A model generated the notes under the pieces. The model had not been told where the DNA came from. It was given only the letters and a program-made list of their open reading frames with translations, and ran no database searches. From VXLM01 sp965242665 (GTDB lineage Bacteria; Chloroflexota; Dehalococcoidia; Lucifugimonadales; VXLM01), in contig OZ251484.1 in the NCBI GenBank assembly GCA_965242665.1, positions 496,001 through 560,000 on the forward strand: DNA of 64,000 nucleotides. The letters are read 5' to 3'. The position numbers and the translations under genes are program-made. Below are positions 9,479-18,132 of the stretch, in pieces; positions within the stretch are counted from its first letter, which is position 1, and the number at the start of each line of letters is the position of its first letter.

Positions 9479-9602
9479 CGGGGGTAGGGCGCGGCTCGAT
9501 GGGCGCGGAACCGGCGGTCGCAGGGTGCGCGGTCCGCAATACGGTTCGCAAGGGCGAACGATGGTCTTGAGGTGTCTGCGACGCGTGTTCGCCTCCACGA
9601 TG

Positions 9603-9631
9603 TTGACCTGGCCGAGGAGTTGTGCGACAAT
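9603..9631 (+). promoter_or_regulatory. Promoter of second arylsulfotransferase-like gene
   Basis: TTGACC (9603-9608), 17 bases, GACAAT (9626-9631), with a spacer similar to that of the promoter at 7758-7786. It lies in the 250-base gap between the paralogues. The gap otherwise holds only the duplicated leader region. Confidence 0.58.
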
Positions 9632-9728
9632 TGATTTTGAGGAAGCGCCGGCCGGCATGAAGACGCGCGCGGGGTTCTCGCGCACATCTCCCGCCTTCTG
9701 CTTCCCGCCCCGCGTCGATGAGAAGCGA

Positions 9729-11288
9729 ATGAGAGAAGATGAAATAAACGATACGCGCGGGCGTCCCAAATCGTCTATCTCCTTCGACAACTCGGATGAC
9801 GAGCGCCGACTCGGTCTTACAAGATACGCCAAGAAAGCGTTGAGCTATCTGCCTGCCTTCATGTTCGTGGCGGCCGTCGCAATGGCGTCGTTTGCGGGCG
9901 GAGTATTCGTCGTCAGGTACGACCACCCCCTCTACTCAACCATTTTCAACGGACTGAAGACCCTGCGGACTGTACTAGGCACGAGTGTGGTCGTGGACGA
10001 CGGCAGATCCACGCGTCGGTTCTCGGACTGGGAGATAGAACTCGGGTTCGAGGCCCGTATTGGCTCCGCGGGAGACAATACGCTCAGCGAGTCGATGCTA
10101 TGGTACGGCGGCCGCTTCCAATTCATGGATCTGTGCCCGGAGTGGGGTTGCTTGGCCGTGGAGTTTGGGGCGGACAAAGAAGTCGCGCATGTCTATCCGT
10201 TCCGCCCAGACGCGCTGGAACAGGCGGCGACTGACGCAGCGACTGACGAATTCCCATATGAGTTGGTTCCTACCTTCTCATTCACCAGAGACATCTACCC
10301 AATAGGGATGTCGCGGTACCCGAACGGCGACTTGCTGGTGGTGTTCCATACTGAGAACAATACATCCTTTCCATTTGGCGCTGGCGCGGCAAGGATCGAC
10401 CGAGACGGATATCCAGTCTGGTTCCGCAGAGACTACAGCCATCACTGGCCGCACATAGAGGAAGACGGCTCTGCTTTGGTGCCCGGCCACTTGATCGGGA
10501 GCGAGTCCGTATCTTTCCGAATCGAGGGTACGCACACTAGCACAGTGAAGCTGGATTGCGATACTGGAAGACCCTACCGGGATACCATAAACGTCATCGG
10601 CGGTGATGGACGGCTCATCGAGAGTATCGATCTTGTGCAGGCCATTCTCGACTCGCCCTTCGCGCCTATCCTGCGGAATGCCACGCATCCCGATACCATC
10701 GAACCGCTCCACTGCGATCCTATTCGTCTGAACTACATTCGTAGGATCGGAGACGACGGAAGGTGGTGGGGCATGTCGCCGGGCGACCTCGTCGTGTCCA
10801 TGCGAAGCTTGAGCGCGTTCGCCATCCTCGACGGGGAGTCTCGGCAGGTCAAACGGATCATCCGGGGCAGTTTCCTCTATCAGCACGCCGTCCAGCATCT
10901 GGAGGGTTCGCGGTTTCTGATGCTCGACAATATGGGCAGCGACGGGACCTACGGTCCGTCGAGGCTGCTCATGGTCGATCTTGCGGACAGGCGAGAAACC
11001 ACCGTCTTCCCCAACGAGCGCACTCCAGAGTCTCTGCGCGATCTGTACACGCCGGAAGCGGGCAATGTCCACGTTTCACCCGATCGGCGGCGGGCGATAG
11101 TCGTGTTCAGCAACGAGGGGATTGGGGTTGAGGTTCGCATTTCGGACGGCGAGGTGCTGAACGTCTTTCGTTCCCTGCATGACGTGTCCGTCCTCGATCA
11201 ATTTTCCAACTTCAATGAGTTTCGGAACGATTCCGTGACGCGCTTGATTCTGTTCCAGCTATTTGGAGTAGACTACATCCACAACTGA
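9729..11288 (+). CDS. Membrane-anchored arylsulfotransferase (ASST)-like protein, copy 2
   Basis: A 519-residue tandem paralogue of the gene at 7895. The cytoplasmic tail differs (acidic start, MREDEINDTRGRPKSS), but the transmembrane helix at residues 41-62 is nearly identical, as is most of the outer domain (GDLVVSMRSLSAFAILDG, FLYQHAVQHLEGSRFLMLDN, PESLRDLYTPEAGNVHVSPD). The best-conserved part is the C-terminal half; a loop around IEEDGSALVPGH is shorter than in copy 1. Its start context matches copy 1. Co-directional small membrane-protein genes follow after 20 bases, so it may head that operon. Confidence 0.68.
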   Translation: MREDEINDTRGRPKSSISFDNSDDERRLGLTRYAKKALSYLPAFMFVAAVAMASFAGGVFVVRYDHPLYSTIFNGLKTLRTVLGTSVVVDDGRSTRRFSDWEIELGFEARIGSAGDNTLSESMLWYGGRFQFMDLCPEWGCLAVEFGADKEVAHVYPFRPDALEQAATDAATDEFPYELVPTFSFTRDIYPIGMSRYPNGDLLVVFHTENNTSFPFGAGAARIDRDGYPVWFRRDYSHHWPHIEEDGSALVPGHLIGSESVSFRIEGTHTSTVKLDCDTGRPYRDTINVIGGDGRLIESIDLVQAILDSPFAPILRNATHPDTIEPLHCDPIRLNYIRRIGDDGRWWGMSPGDLVVSMRSLSAFAILDGESRQVKRIIRGSFLYQHAVQHLEGSRFLMLDNMGSDGTYGPSRLLMVDLADRRETTVFPNERTPESLRDLYTPEAGNVHVSPDRRRAIVVFSNEGIGVEVRISDGEVLNVFRSLHDVSVLDQFSNFNEFRNDSVTRLILFQLFGVDYIHN

Positions 11289-11308
11289 TGAGAATGAGGA
11301 GGGAGTAG

Positions 11309-11551
11309 ATGAGCATAGAACCGACGGTTGTTGTGACATCCGCGGCGTCCGTTTCGAGCGGTGCGCCGGCCGTAGAAGTCGTCAAGGCGTACATTGGTCC
11401 CGGAGCTGGACTGGGCGCAGTCGGAGCGATGCTGGCTCTGGTTGGGGCCGGGATCCTCATGGTCATTGGCTTCGTTTGGTACCCTGTGAAGCGTTTGACT
11501 CAGAGTCGAAAACGCCGCGCCGCAAGAGAAAACACGGTTGCGAAGAGTTGA
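11309..11551 (+). CDS. Small single-pass membrane protein with YIGPGAG motif
   Basis: An 80-residue protein. After a polar N-terminus comes AYIGPGAGLGAVGAMLALVG and a long hydrophobic helix (about residues 31-57) ending in a basic tail (KRLTQSRKRRAARENTVAKS). Glycine-rich YIGPGAG segments occur at the N-termini of some membrane-linked alkaline phosphatase-superfamily proteins and in small stand-alone proteins; no function is established here. A ribosome site (GAGGGAG, about 11297-11303) precedes the ATG. Its stop codon overlaps the likely start of the next gene (TTGA), so the pair is probably translated together. Confidence 0.65.
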   Translation: MSIEPTVVVTSAASVSSGAPAVEVVKAYIGPGAGLGAVGAMLALVGAGILMVIGFVWYPVKRLTQSRKRRAARENTVAKS

Positions 11552-11943
11552 CTATCGCGGCAGCCGTCCTGTCCGCCGCGCTCTTCCTGGCGGCTTGGAG
11601 GCTCTCGGGCATCACCCCGCGCCTAATGAGTGTGTTCTCGCTGTCGCGAGAAGCGGCGCGCGCCATGACGGACGCTTCGCTGGACGATGACGAAAAGGAA
11701 CGCCTCGCCAGACGGTACGCCTTCAAGATGCTCAGGAGCTTCGTCGAAGTCACGCTGCGGGCCGCCGTCGTTCTTGCTCTGCCCGCGGGGGCGCTACTCA
11801 TTCTGGACGCGCTGAACCTCGTGGAGTTCCGCGAAGTGATCGAGATCCTAGCGATGTGGGAGGTTATCCTCGGCGCGACGGCCGCAGCCCTGGTCGTGTG
11901 GTTCGTCCGGCGGGCCAGGGCGGACGATCAGTCAAGAGAGTGA
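11548..11943 (+). CDS. Small two-helix membrane protein of unknown function
   Basis: About 131 residues if translation starts at the TTG at 11548, which overlaps the preceding stop; the frame is open to a TTG at 11476. Two hydrophobic segments are visible: TIAAAVLSAALFLAAW near the start and AAVVLALPAGALLILDAL plus VILGATAAALVVWFV near the end. Between them is a charged region (DASLDDDEKERLARRYAFKMLRS) likely to lie in the cytoplasm. It sits 16 bases before the methyltransferase gene in the sulfation block, so a role in the same surface pathway is inferred. Confidence 0.55.
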   Translation: MTIAAAVLSAALFLAAWRLSGITPRLMSVFSLSREAARAMTDASLDDDEKERLARRYAFKMLRSFVEVTLRAAVVLALPAGALLILDALNLVEFREVIEILAMWEVILGATAAALVVWFVRRARADDQSRE

Positions 11944-11959
11944 GAGGGTTCTGTCCGGC

Positions 11960-12912
11960 ATGAAATGGCGAACGAAGGCTAGACTGCTAAAGGCCATGGC
12001 TGCGTTGCCAAAACCCATCTCCAATGCCTCCTATCGGTACGCTCAACGCTTCTTTGGGAGGCGACGGCCCTGGAAGACTGATGTAGAAAGATGTCTGTCT
12101 CTGATCGACGCGGTGGCCGCGCGCGGAAGCTTGCAAGGCGCTTCTGTGATGGAAGTCGGAACCGGGCCGAGAATGAACATGCCCATCTTGTTGTGGCTGT
12201 TGGGCGCGGAGCAGATCACAATCGTGGAATTGCGGCGCAACCTCTCGCCGCGCATGCTCCAGTCTCACATGGATTCCTATCGATCGCATCGTCAGTGGTT
12301 GGTTGAGAATCTGGTGTTCCGGGGCGGGGGGGGGGGGGGGGGGTAGAGTCTGTCGAACGGCTCGAACGGATGCTGGCGTTGAATGTACGGTCGCCGAAGA
12401 AACTGCTCGAACAGATGCTAATGCTTTGCAACGTTACATACTTGGCCCCTGCGGATGGAGGCTGCATCGACCTTCCCGACGGATCGTTTGACCTGCACCT
12501 GTCCAACACCGTGCTGGAGCACGTTCCCGTGGACGGACTGCGCCGCGTGTTGCGAACTGGCGCGCGGCTGCTCAAGCCGGGCGGACTCTCCGCGCATCGA
12601 ATCGATCACAGCGACCATTTCGCCTACTCCGACCAAAAGATTGGCAAGTGCAACTTCCTGAGATTCGACGATGAGGAGTGGAATCGCTATGCAGGCAATC
12701 GGTTCGTGTACGTGAACAGACTCCGTTCTTCCCAATACCCGCCCATATTCGAGGCGTCCGGGCTCGAGATCCGCAGCGTTGCCGCCTCGGTCGACGGCGA
12801 GGGTCGTGACCTCATTGCATCGGGCGCATTGCCGCTTGCGAAAGAATTTCGAGGCATGTCCGCATCCGACTTGGCGACCACGACGACCATAATCGTCGCC
12901 GCTCCATCGTGA
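11960..12912 (+). pseudogene. SAM-dependent methyltransferase gene, frameshifted at a G18 tract
   Basis: Two frames together encode one class I methyltransferase of about 317 residues. The first (11960-12346) has the SAM-binding motif SVMEVGTGPRMNMPILLWLLG; the second (frame containing ATG 12370, to 12912) has the downstream part with DLPDGSFDLHLSNTVLEHV and GARLLKPGG. They are separated by 18 consecutive G residues, after which frame one hits TAG at 12344. Adding one G or removing two would join the halves through VESVERLERM. The gene is therefore off as read: a phase-variable switch, a recent mutation or a sequencing error are all possible. It lies directly upstream of the sulfotransferase gene. 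Confidence 0.75.
12326..12343 (+). repeat. Poly-G tract (G18)
   Basis: Eighteen G residues in a row inside the methyltransferase gene. Tracts of this length are prone to slipped-strand change in length during replication and also to sequencing error. Confidence 0.95.
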
Positions 12913-13026
12913 CGGTGAGAAAGCGCCGAACGGCGCGTTCGCCCCGAAGCGCGTTTCCCTGTAGTCTTCCATAGGAGGCGCAATGCCCCTCGCAAGCATC
13001 CAGCGCCGCGGCGCAATGGGGAGAAG

Positions 13027-14115
13027 ATGAAGTACGAAGACCGCTACTCGCGGATAGACCGCATCCTGCACCGACTGGCCTTCGCATCCATCGACGCGCA
13101 AAAGGCGATGGCGGATATGGAAGAACGCATCTACGCGCGCCGCCTTGCGGGAATCGATATCGACCGGCCGGTGTTCGTCACATCGCTGCCCCGCGCGGGA
13201 ACGACGCTCTTGCTGGAAGTCATCTGCTCCCTGGACGGGTTCGCCTCTCACACGTATAGAGACATGCCGTTCTTGCTGATTCCGATGCTGTGGGACGCGA
13301 TTTCGGGCCGGTTTCGCGGCTCGGATACGTCGTTTCAACGCGCGCACGGCGACGGCATGACCATCGGCTACGACAGCCCCGAGGCGTTCGAAGAGGTCTT
13401 GTGGCGCGCCTATTGGCCCGAAAAATACACGGAAGACCGAATCATCCCTTGGTCCGCGGACGACACGGACGCCAACGGGGAGTTCGAGCAGTTCATGCGG
13501 ACTCACATCCAGAAGATGATCGCGCTGCGGTCGAGCCGGGGAGCCACGCGCTCTCGGTACGTATCCAAGAACAATGCCAACGTGTCCCGCATCCCGACTA
13601 TCGCCCGATTGTTTCCTGATTCCATCGTCCTAATTCCATTCCGACACCCCGTCGACCAAGCCGGATCGATGCTGCGTCAGCACCTCAACTTCCAGAAGAT
13701 ACACCGCGAGGAAGAGTTTTCCCGCCGGTATATGCGAGATATTGGACATTTCGACTTTGGAGAGAACTTGCGCCCCATCGACTTCGGAGGCTGGTTGGAC
13801 CGCGGAGAGCTGGACTCGGCGCAGACTGCGGACTTTTGGCTGAAGTACTGGCGCGTAGCCTTCGAGTACATACTTTCCAACCCATCGGATAACGTCGTCC
13901 TCGTCAGCTATGACAACTGCTGCGCGGATCCCCCCCGCGCTCTGCGCCGTATTGGGGAGGAGATCGGCCTCGGGGAGACAGCGGATATTGTGCAGCAAAC
14001 GGGCCGCTTTCGACCGCCGAATCACTACGAGGCCGACGCGCTGGGGCTCGACCCTGCACTCTGCACCGATGCGCTGGAAGTCTATGCAGCGCTTCTCGAA
14101 CGGTCGATCACGTAA
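13027..14115 (+). CDS. PAPS-dependent sulfotransferase
   Basis: A 362-residue sulfotransferase-family protein, with no signal peptide and probably cytoplasmic. The 5'-phosphosulfate-binding loop is VTSLPRAGTTLLLE (residues 51-64). A second nucleotide-binding segment is likely in IVLIPFRHPVDQAGSML, where a conserved Arg and Ser would contact the 3'-phosphate. The family moves sulfate from PAPS to carbohydrate, lipid or small-molecule hydroxyls; the acceptor is unknown. GGGAGA precedes the ATG. It follows the broken methyltransferase gene, and the PAPS-making sat-cysC fusion is less than 1 kb downstream on the other strand, consistent with a local sulfation pathway. Confidence 0.82.
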   Translation: MKYEDRYSRIDRILHRLAFASIDAQKAMADMEERIYARRLAGIDIDRPVFVTSLPRAGTTLLLEVICSLDGFASHTYRDMPFLLIPMLWDAISGRFRGSDTSFQRAHGDGMTIGYDSPEAFEEVLWRAYWPEKYTEDRIIPWSADDTDANGEFEQFMRTHIQKMIALRSSRGATRSRYVSKNNANVSRIPTIARLFPDSIVLIPFRHPVDQAGSMLRQHLNFQKIHREEEFSRRYMRDIGHFDFGENLRPIDFGGWLDRGELDSAQTADFWLKYWRVAFEYILSNPSDNVVLVSYDNCCADPPRALRRIGEEIGLGETADIVQQTGRFRPPNHYEADALGLDPALCTDALEVYAALLERSIT

Positions 14116-14201
14116 GATCTGCTTCGACCGTGCCCCGACACTCGCCCAGACTCCGTTGAGCCAGCGCGCGTCGGTTCCCAATCATGCGGACGCGCCGCGC
14201 C

Positions 14202-14621
14202 CTATGACGCCGCCGACTCGATGGCCGCGTCGATGCGCTTGCCGTACCATTCCTCTACGTCGATGATGTGCTCGATCACTTCCCGAGCAGACCATTCTCC
14301 TTCCGCCGGCTTGCGGTCGAGGTCATCGTCCGACAGCCCAACGAGCATCCCTTCCAGCTCGCCCCTGGCTGCTTGGAGAGCCTTGAGGATGCGTTGAGCC
14401 TCGGACTGAGATATCCCAAGCATTTGGAAGGTCTTGGCGAGTTGCACGGTGTGCTCGACTTCATGGGCGATGTAGCGGTAGAACATGAAGCGCACATCGA
14501 TCTTGCGCTCTCCATAGGTAGCGGTAGCAAGCATCTGTTCTTCGGTGACGCGCTGAAGCCGGTCGTTCGTGTGCCGGCGCTGTTCTCGCATCTTTTCCAA
14601 AATCTCTTCGACTGCACCCAT
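14202..14621 (-). CDS. DinB-like four-helix protein
   Basis: A 139-residue protein with the DinB/YfiT-like pattern: mostly helical, a first helix pair with RYIAHEVEHTVQL and a late REVIEHIIDVEEWYGKRI. The histidines in these helices are the usual metal ligands of the fold. Many members are uncharacterised; some are thiol-dependent transferases. AAGGAGGA sits 6 bases before the ATG, a strong ribosome site. It is transcribed in the same direction as the upstream sat-cysC fusion and could be its operon partner. Confidence 0.7.
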   Translation of the reverse strand: MGAVEEILEKMREQRRHTNDRLQRVTEEQMLATATYGERKIDVRFMFYRYIAHEVEHTVQLAKTFQMLGISQSEAQRILKALQAARGELEGMLVGLSDDDLDRKPAEGEWSAREVIEHIIDVEEWYGKRIDAAIESAAS

Positions 14622-14857
14622 CTTCTGTCCTCCTTACAAAGTGTTTGAAGTAGTTCGGGTATATGTCGTCATCGGGGGCCGACCCCTCTTCCTCCTGTTC
14701 GCTCGGAGGGAACTCGGCCTCCCGTATCTGTTCTTCTTCGGCAACCTGTCCGGTCAATATGCGTTCGATATCGTACTGAGGAAGACCGCAGGCCGCAATA
14801 CGCTTCCCGTCGGTGACTCGGCGCGTAGGCCGAAGGGAGATCCTACGCCTGCATCGT
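14622..14857. other. Gap between sat-cysC and DinB-like gene
   Basis: This 236-base gap holds the DinB ribosome site at its end. On the minus strand one frame reads as a plausible acidic peptide (around TGQVAEEEQIREAEFPPSEQ) but has no good start and runs far into the DinB gene. No gene is called. Confidence 0.3.
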
Positions 14858-16639
14858 CTACGCCTCTCTGCGGGGTGCTTCCGCTTCAGGGGGCCGGATG
14901 AGACCTCTGCGCTGGAGTTCGTGCAGGATGAGGCGCGCGTTCTCCTCTGGGTTGCGGACGACCGTTTCGATCTCCAGTTCAGGGTTCGGCGGTGGTTCGT
15001 ATGGGTCGTCAATGCCGGTGAACCCCTTGATTTCGCCGCGCCGCGCCTTGGAGTACATGCCCTTGGCGTCACGTTCTTCGCATACGTCGAGGGGAGTGTT
15101 GACGAACACTTCGATGAAGCGCTGGCTGCCGACCATGCCGCGCACTGCGTCCCTGGTTGCGGCGTAGGGGCTGACCGCCGCGCAGACGACGATGCCGCCT
15201 GCGCGTGTAATCTCCGATGCAACGAATCCGATCCGCAAGATGTTCGTGTCTCTGTCTTCTCTGCTGAATCCCAACCCCTTGGAAAGATGCGTGCGCACGA
15301 CGTCGCCGTCCAATACCGTAACGTGCCGTCCGTGCTCCATGATGAGGATGGTGAGGGTGTCGGCTGTGGTCGTCTTGCCTGCGCCGCTGAGTCCGGTCAA
15401 CCAGATGCAGGCGCCCTGGCGGTGGCGGGGGGGATAGCTTTCAGCGAGAATATCCGCAACCTCTGGGCGCGTGAACCACTCGGGCAGCTTTCTGCCTTCG
15501 TTCAAATAATCTTCCCGGACTTGGGTTCCCGTCAGGGACACTACGGCGGCGCCCGGCGAAACTTTGGACGTTTCCTCGTAGCGGCCCTCTTCCGGCAGAT
15601 AGACCAGCTCCATGAACGGAACGGCGTCGACTCCGATCTCGGAGCTGTGCGCCTCGAGCAACTCTTGCGCGTCGTATGGGCCGTAGAAGGGTCGTCCGGA
15701 GGAGTCGTTGCCCGGCCCTGCGTGGTCTCGCCCCACGATCAGGTGAGTAGCTCCGTAGTTGCGTCGGATCAGCGCGTGCCAGAGGGCCTCGCGCGGCCCC
15801 CCCATCCGCATTGCCAGCGGAAGGAGGGCCAACACCGTCCGCGCTTGGTCGTAATGCCGGTTCACCAGCGCGCGATAGGTGCGAACCCTCGTATAGTGGT
15901 CGACGTCCCCGGGTTTGGTAAGGCCGACGACGGGGTGCAGCAGCAGGGCCCCGTCGACCTTGCGCGCGGCCCGCTTGGTCAGCTCCTCATGTGCGCGGTG
16001 GAGCGGGTTGCGGGTCTGGAAGGCCACCACGTTGCTTGCTCCAATGCGTTCGAGCGCCGCCCTGCACTGCGCGGGAGTGAGGCGGATGTCCCGGAAGTCG
16101 AGGCGCTGCGGGGTATCAATCGCCTGCAGCCGCCCGGAGATGTTGACTGGCCCCCACCGCGCCATCTCTGCGACGAGCGGGTGCCGCTCGTCCTCTGTGC
16201 GAAAGACCTCGCGGGACACTGCGCGCGCGTCCCACTCGTATGCTTCCTCGATAGTCATGATTGCGAGAATGTCGTTTCTGGAGTCGCGGAGCGCGACGTC
16301 TCTATCGAGATGCACGTCCTCGCGGTCGACAGGGAGTGTTACGGGGATGGGCCAGAGGCGGCCGTCGGATAGGCGCATCTCTCCGACCACTCGCTCGTGG
16401 TCGTTGCAGCCGAGGAACCGATCGAGCGGGGAGAACCCCCCGGTGACCAGGAGTTCCAAGTCGCAGACTGCACGGTCGGACAAGTGGATGGACGGGAGAC
16501 GCGCGGCATAGTCTTTGAGGCGGTCTCTGTCTTCCGGATCCGCCAGCAGATTCACGATCTTGCCCCCGTAGGGGGAAATGATCGGCGTCTTCACCGAACG
16601 GCGGCTCGTTGGCGGGAGGGCTCCCTGGGCGTGATTCAT
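14858..16639 (-). CDS. sat-cysC: Bifunctional ATP sulfurylase / APS kinase
   Basis: A 593-residue fusion. The N-terminal part (about 1-400) is ATP sulfurylase, making APS from ATP and sulfate; it has QTRNPLHRAHE (208-218) and GRDHAGPG (303-310). The C-terminal part (about 408-575) is APS kinase, making PAPS; it has the P-loop GLSGAGKT (416-423), LDGDVVRTHLSKGLGFSRED and KARRGEIKGFTGIDDPYE. Both active sites look intact. No reductive-pathway gene (APS or PAPS reductase) is visible nearby, and two kinds of sulfotransferase-like gene are, so PAPS supply for sulfation is the inferred role. The ATG at 16639 is preferred; a TTG at 16729 would add an unconserved 30 residues. Confidence 0.92.
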   Translation of the reverse strand: MNHAQGALPPTSRRSVKTPIISPYGGKIVNLLADPEDRDRLKDYAARLPSIHLSDRAVCDLELLVTGGFSPLDRFLGCNDHERVVGEMRLSDGRLWPIPVTLPVDREDVHLDRDVALRDSRNDILAIMTIEEAYEWDARAVSREVFRTEDERHPLVAEMARWGPVNISGRLQAIDTPQRLDFRDIRLTPAQCRAALERIGASNVVAFQTRNPLHRAHEELTKRAARKVDGALLLHPVVGLTKPGDVDHYTRVRTYRALVNRHYDQARTVLALLPLAMRMGGPREALWHALIRRNYGATHLIVGRDHAGPGNDSSGRPFYGPYDAQELLEAHSSEIGVDAVPFMELVYLPEEGRYEETSKVSPGAAVVSLTGTQVREDYLNEGRKLPEWFTRPEVADILAESYPPRHRQGACIWLTGLSGAGKTTTADTLTILIMEHGRHVTVLDGDVVRTHLSKGLGFSREDRDTNILRIGFVASEITRAGGIVVCAAVSPYAATRDAVRGMVGSQRFIEVFVNTPLDVCEERDAKGMYSKARRGEIKGFTGIDDPYEPPPNPELEIETVVRNPEENARLILHELQRRGLIRPPEAEAPRREA

Positions 16640-16780
16640 GCAGTCGCCGCTTGCGGGCCGCCTTCTTCCTGTACCGGAGGAAGACGATGGGGATAGACGC
16701 TTGGCATGGCGCAGGGCGGTGACGGCCAAGCAGGTCTGAGCGAGGTCATTGTCTTACGGCCTTCTGTGACGTTCCGGCGA

Positions 16781-16855
16781 TGGAGCGGGCGAGGGGATTC
16801 GAACCCCCGACTTTCTGCTTGGGAAGCAGACACTCTGCCACTGAGTTACGCCCGC
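16781..16855 (-). tRNA. tRNA-Gly (anticodon CCC)
   Basis: Read on the minus strand, 16855-16849 (GCGGGCG) pairs with the 3' acceptor strand CGCCCGC. The anticodon stem TCTGC/GCAGA holds the loop TTCCCAA, so the anticodon is CCC. The T arm contains GGTTCGAATCC, and CCA is encoded at 16783-16781. Confidence 0.93.
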
Positions 16856-17089
16856 CCCGTTCCAACCGTTCCCATTCTACCAAGCCGCGGGGCCTCTATC
16901 AACCCCAGTTTGCGCCCCTGCATTCGCGGCGCGCGCGAGGTTGACCGCGTACCCCCGCCATCTGGTACCCACTCCGTATTCGAGGAGCCTGCGCGCGGGA
17001 TTGGCTCGTTTGGCGTGCGTTGAGATGACTGTTGGTGCTGAAGCTCTGCTGGCTTTGGATAGGCAATTCCTCTTTATTCAATTATAGAC

Positions 17090-17118
17090 TTGACAACGTA
17101 TTATACTTAGTATAGATT
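17090..17118 (+). promoter_or_regulatory. Promoter region for the metallo-beta-lactamase-fold gene
   Basis: TTGACA at 17090-17095 is a perfect -35. Downstream the AT-rich stretch offers TAGATT (17113-17118, spacing 17) or TATAGA (17111-17116, spacing 15). It lies in the 379-base gap between tRNA-Gly and the gene at 17235; nothing else was recognised in that gap. Confidence 0.5.
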
Positions 17119-17234
17119 TACAAGCATCATGAAATTGAGATACGGAATTTCGCAGCGATGCCGCGCTCGGAACGCGCCCTCCGCCGGATGCGGGCGGACG
17201 CGAAACGTCCGAGTGCGAGACTGGAGGTGACCTC

Positions 17235-18071
17235 GTGCAGCTCGGTGGAACGTCTGTCGACGTAATCAGTGATGGGACGATGTTGATCGATGGAGGAGCA
17301 ATGTTCGGGCCGGTGCCCAAGGCGGAATGGGAGTTGTACGCAAAGCCCGACCGCAAGAACCGGGTGCGTCTGGGCTTGAACTGCCTCTTGATTCGGGGGG
17401 CGAACGGAAACATCCTGGTAAACACCGGGGCGGGTTCCAAGCGTCCTGACAAACTCAAGGAGTCGTACGGCCTCCAAGGCAACAAACTCATCAAAGGCCT
17501 CAAGAACCTCGGAGTATCCCCTAGGGACATCGACACGGTAGTGCTTACCGACCTCCAGTTCGACACCGCTGGCGGGTCGACCAAGCTGGAGCGATCCGGC
17601 AAGGCCGTACCCTCGTTCCCCAAGGCGAGCTACGTCGTACAGAAGGCCGCTTGGGAACAGGCCAACTCTCCTGACGAACGGAGCCGAAAGCTCTACAACC
17701 CCGACGATTTCCTGCCGCTCGAGGATGCGGGCGTCCTCACCCTGGTCAACGGCGACGAGCAACTCACGCCGGGCGTCTCCACCAAGGTAACGAACGGATA
17801 CTCGGACGGACACCAAGTCGTTCTCGTAGAAGCCGGCAGCGAGCGAATCGCCTTCCTCGCTCACCTCATCCCAACCCCGTTTCACGTGGCGCTCTCGACC
17901 ATGACGGCCTTCGACAAGGATCCCTCCGAAGCCTTCGAGCAGAAACGCGAGATCGTCGGCATGGCGTTGAACGGCGGTTGGCTCATGATCTTTGGATCGG
18001 CCCAGCAGCAGAGCGGCGCCTACGTGCATCAACGCAACGGAAAATCGCAGCTGCGACCGGTCGCGCTCTGA
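17235..18071 (+). CDS. Metallo-beta-lactamase-fold protein lacking its metal-binding histidines
   Basis: A 278-residue protein with the fold of MBL hydrolases (closest in style to the YtnP/AHL-lactonase group): NILVNTGAG, DIDTVVLTDLQFDTAGG, YSDGHQVVLVEAG. The hallmark HxHxDH motif is replaced by D106-x-Q108-x-D110-T111: three histidines are lost and only the Asp remains. H193 of the later GH position is kept, but the GD metal-bridge segment reads AHLIPTPFH. It is therefore probably not a normal zinc hydrolase; a binding or otherwise changed role is inferred. The GTG start follows GGAGGT by six bases. A DUF2203 gene follows after 61 bases. Confidence 0.8.
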   Translation: MQLGGTSVDVISDGTMLIDGGAMFGPVPKAEWELYAKPDRKNRVRLGLNCLLIRGANGNILVNTGAGSKRPDKLKESYGLQGNKLIKGLKNLGVSPRDIDTVVLTDLQFDTAGGSTKLERSGKAVPSFPKASYVVQKAAWEQANSPDERSRKLYNPDDFLPLEDAGVLTLVNGDEQLTPGVSTKVTNGYSDGHQVVLVEAGSERIAFLAHLIPTPFHVALSTMTAFDKDPSEAFEQKREIVGMALNGGWLMIFGSAQQQSGAYVHQRNGKSQLRPVAL

Positions 18072-18132
18072 CCAGACGGCAAGCGCGGATCCTCCCTGTC
18101 GAGTGAATCCATGACCAAATCCGAAATCCTCC

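Noticed and set aside
14622..14857. Acidic peptide frame on the minus strand between sat-cysC and the DinB-like gene
   Set aside because: The composition looks coding, but there is no good start and it overlaps DinB for over 150 bases.
14813..16372. Long plus-strand frame of about 519 codons
   Set aside because: Antisense shadow of the sat-cysC gene; it has no family signature.
16781..16855. tRNA-Gly as an integration site for an island
   Set aside because: No integrase gene and no repeat of the tRNA 3' end was seen nearby.
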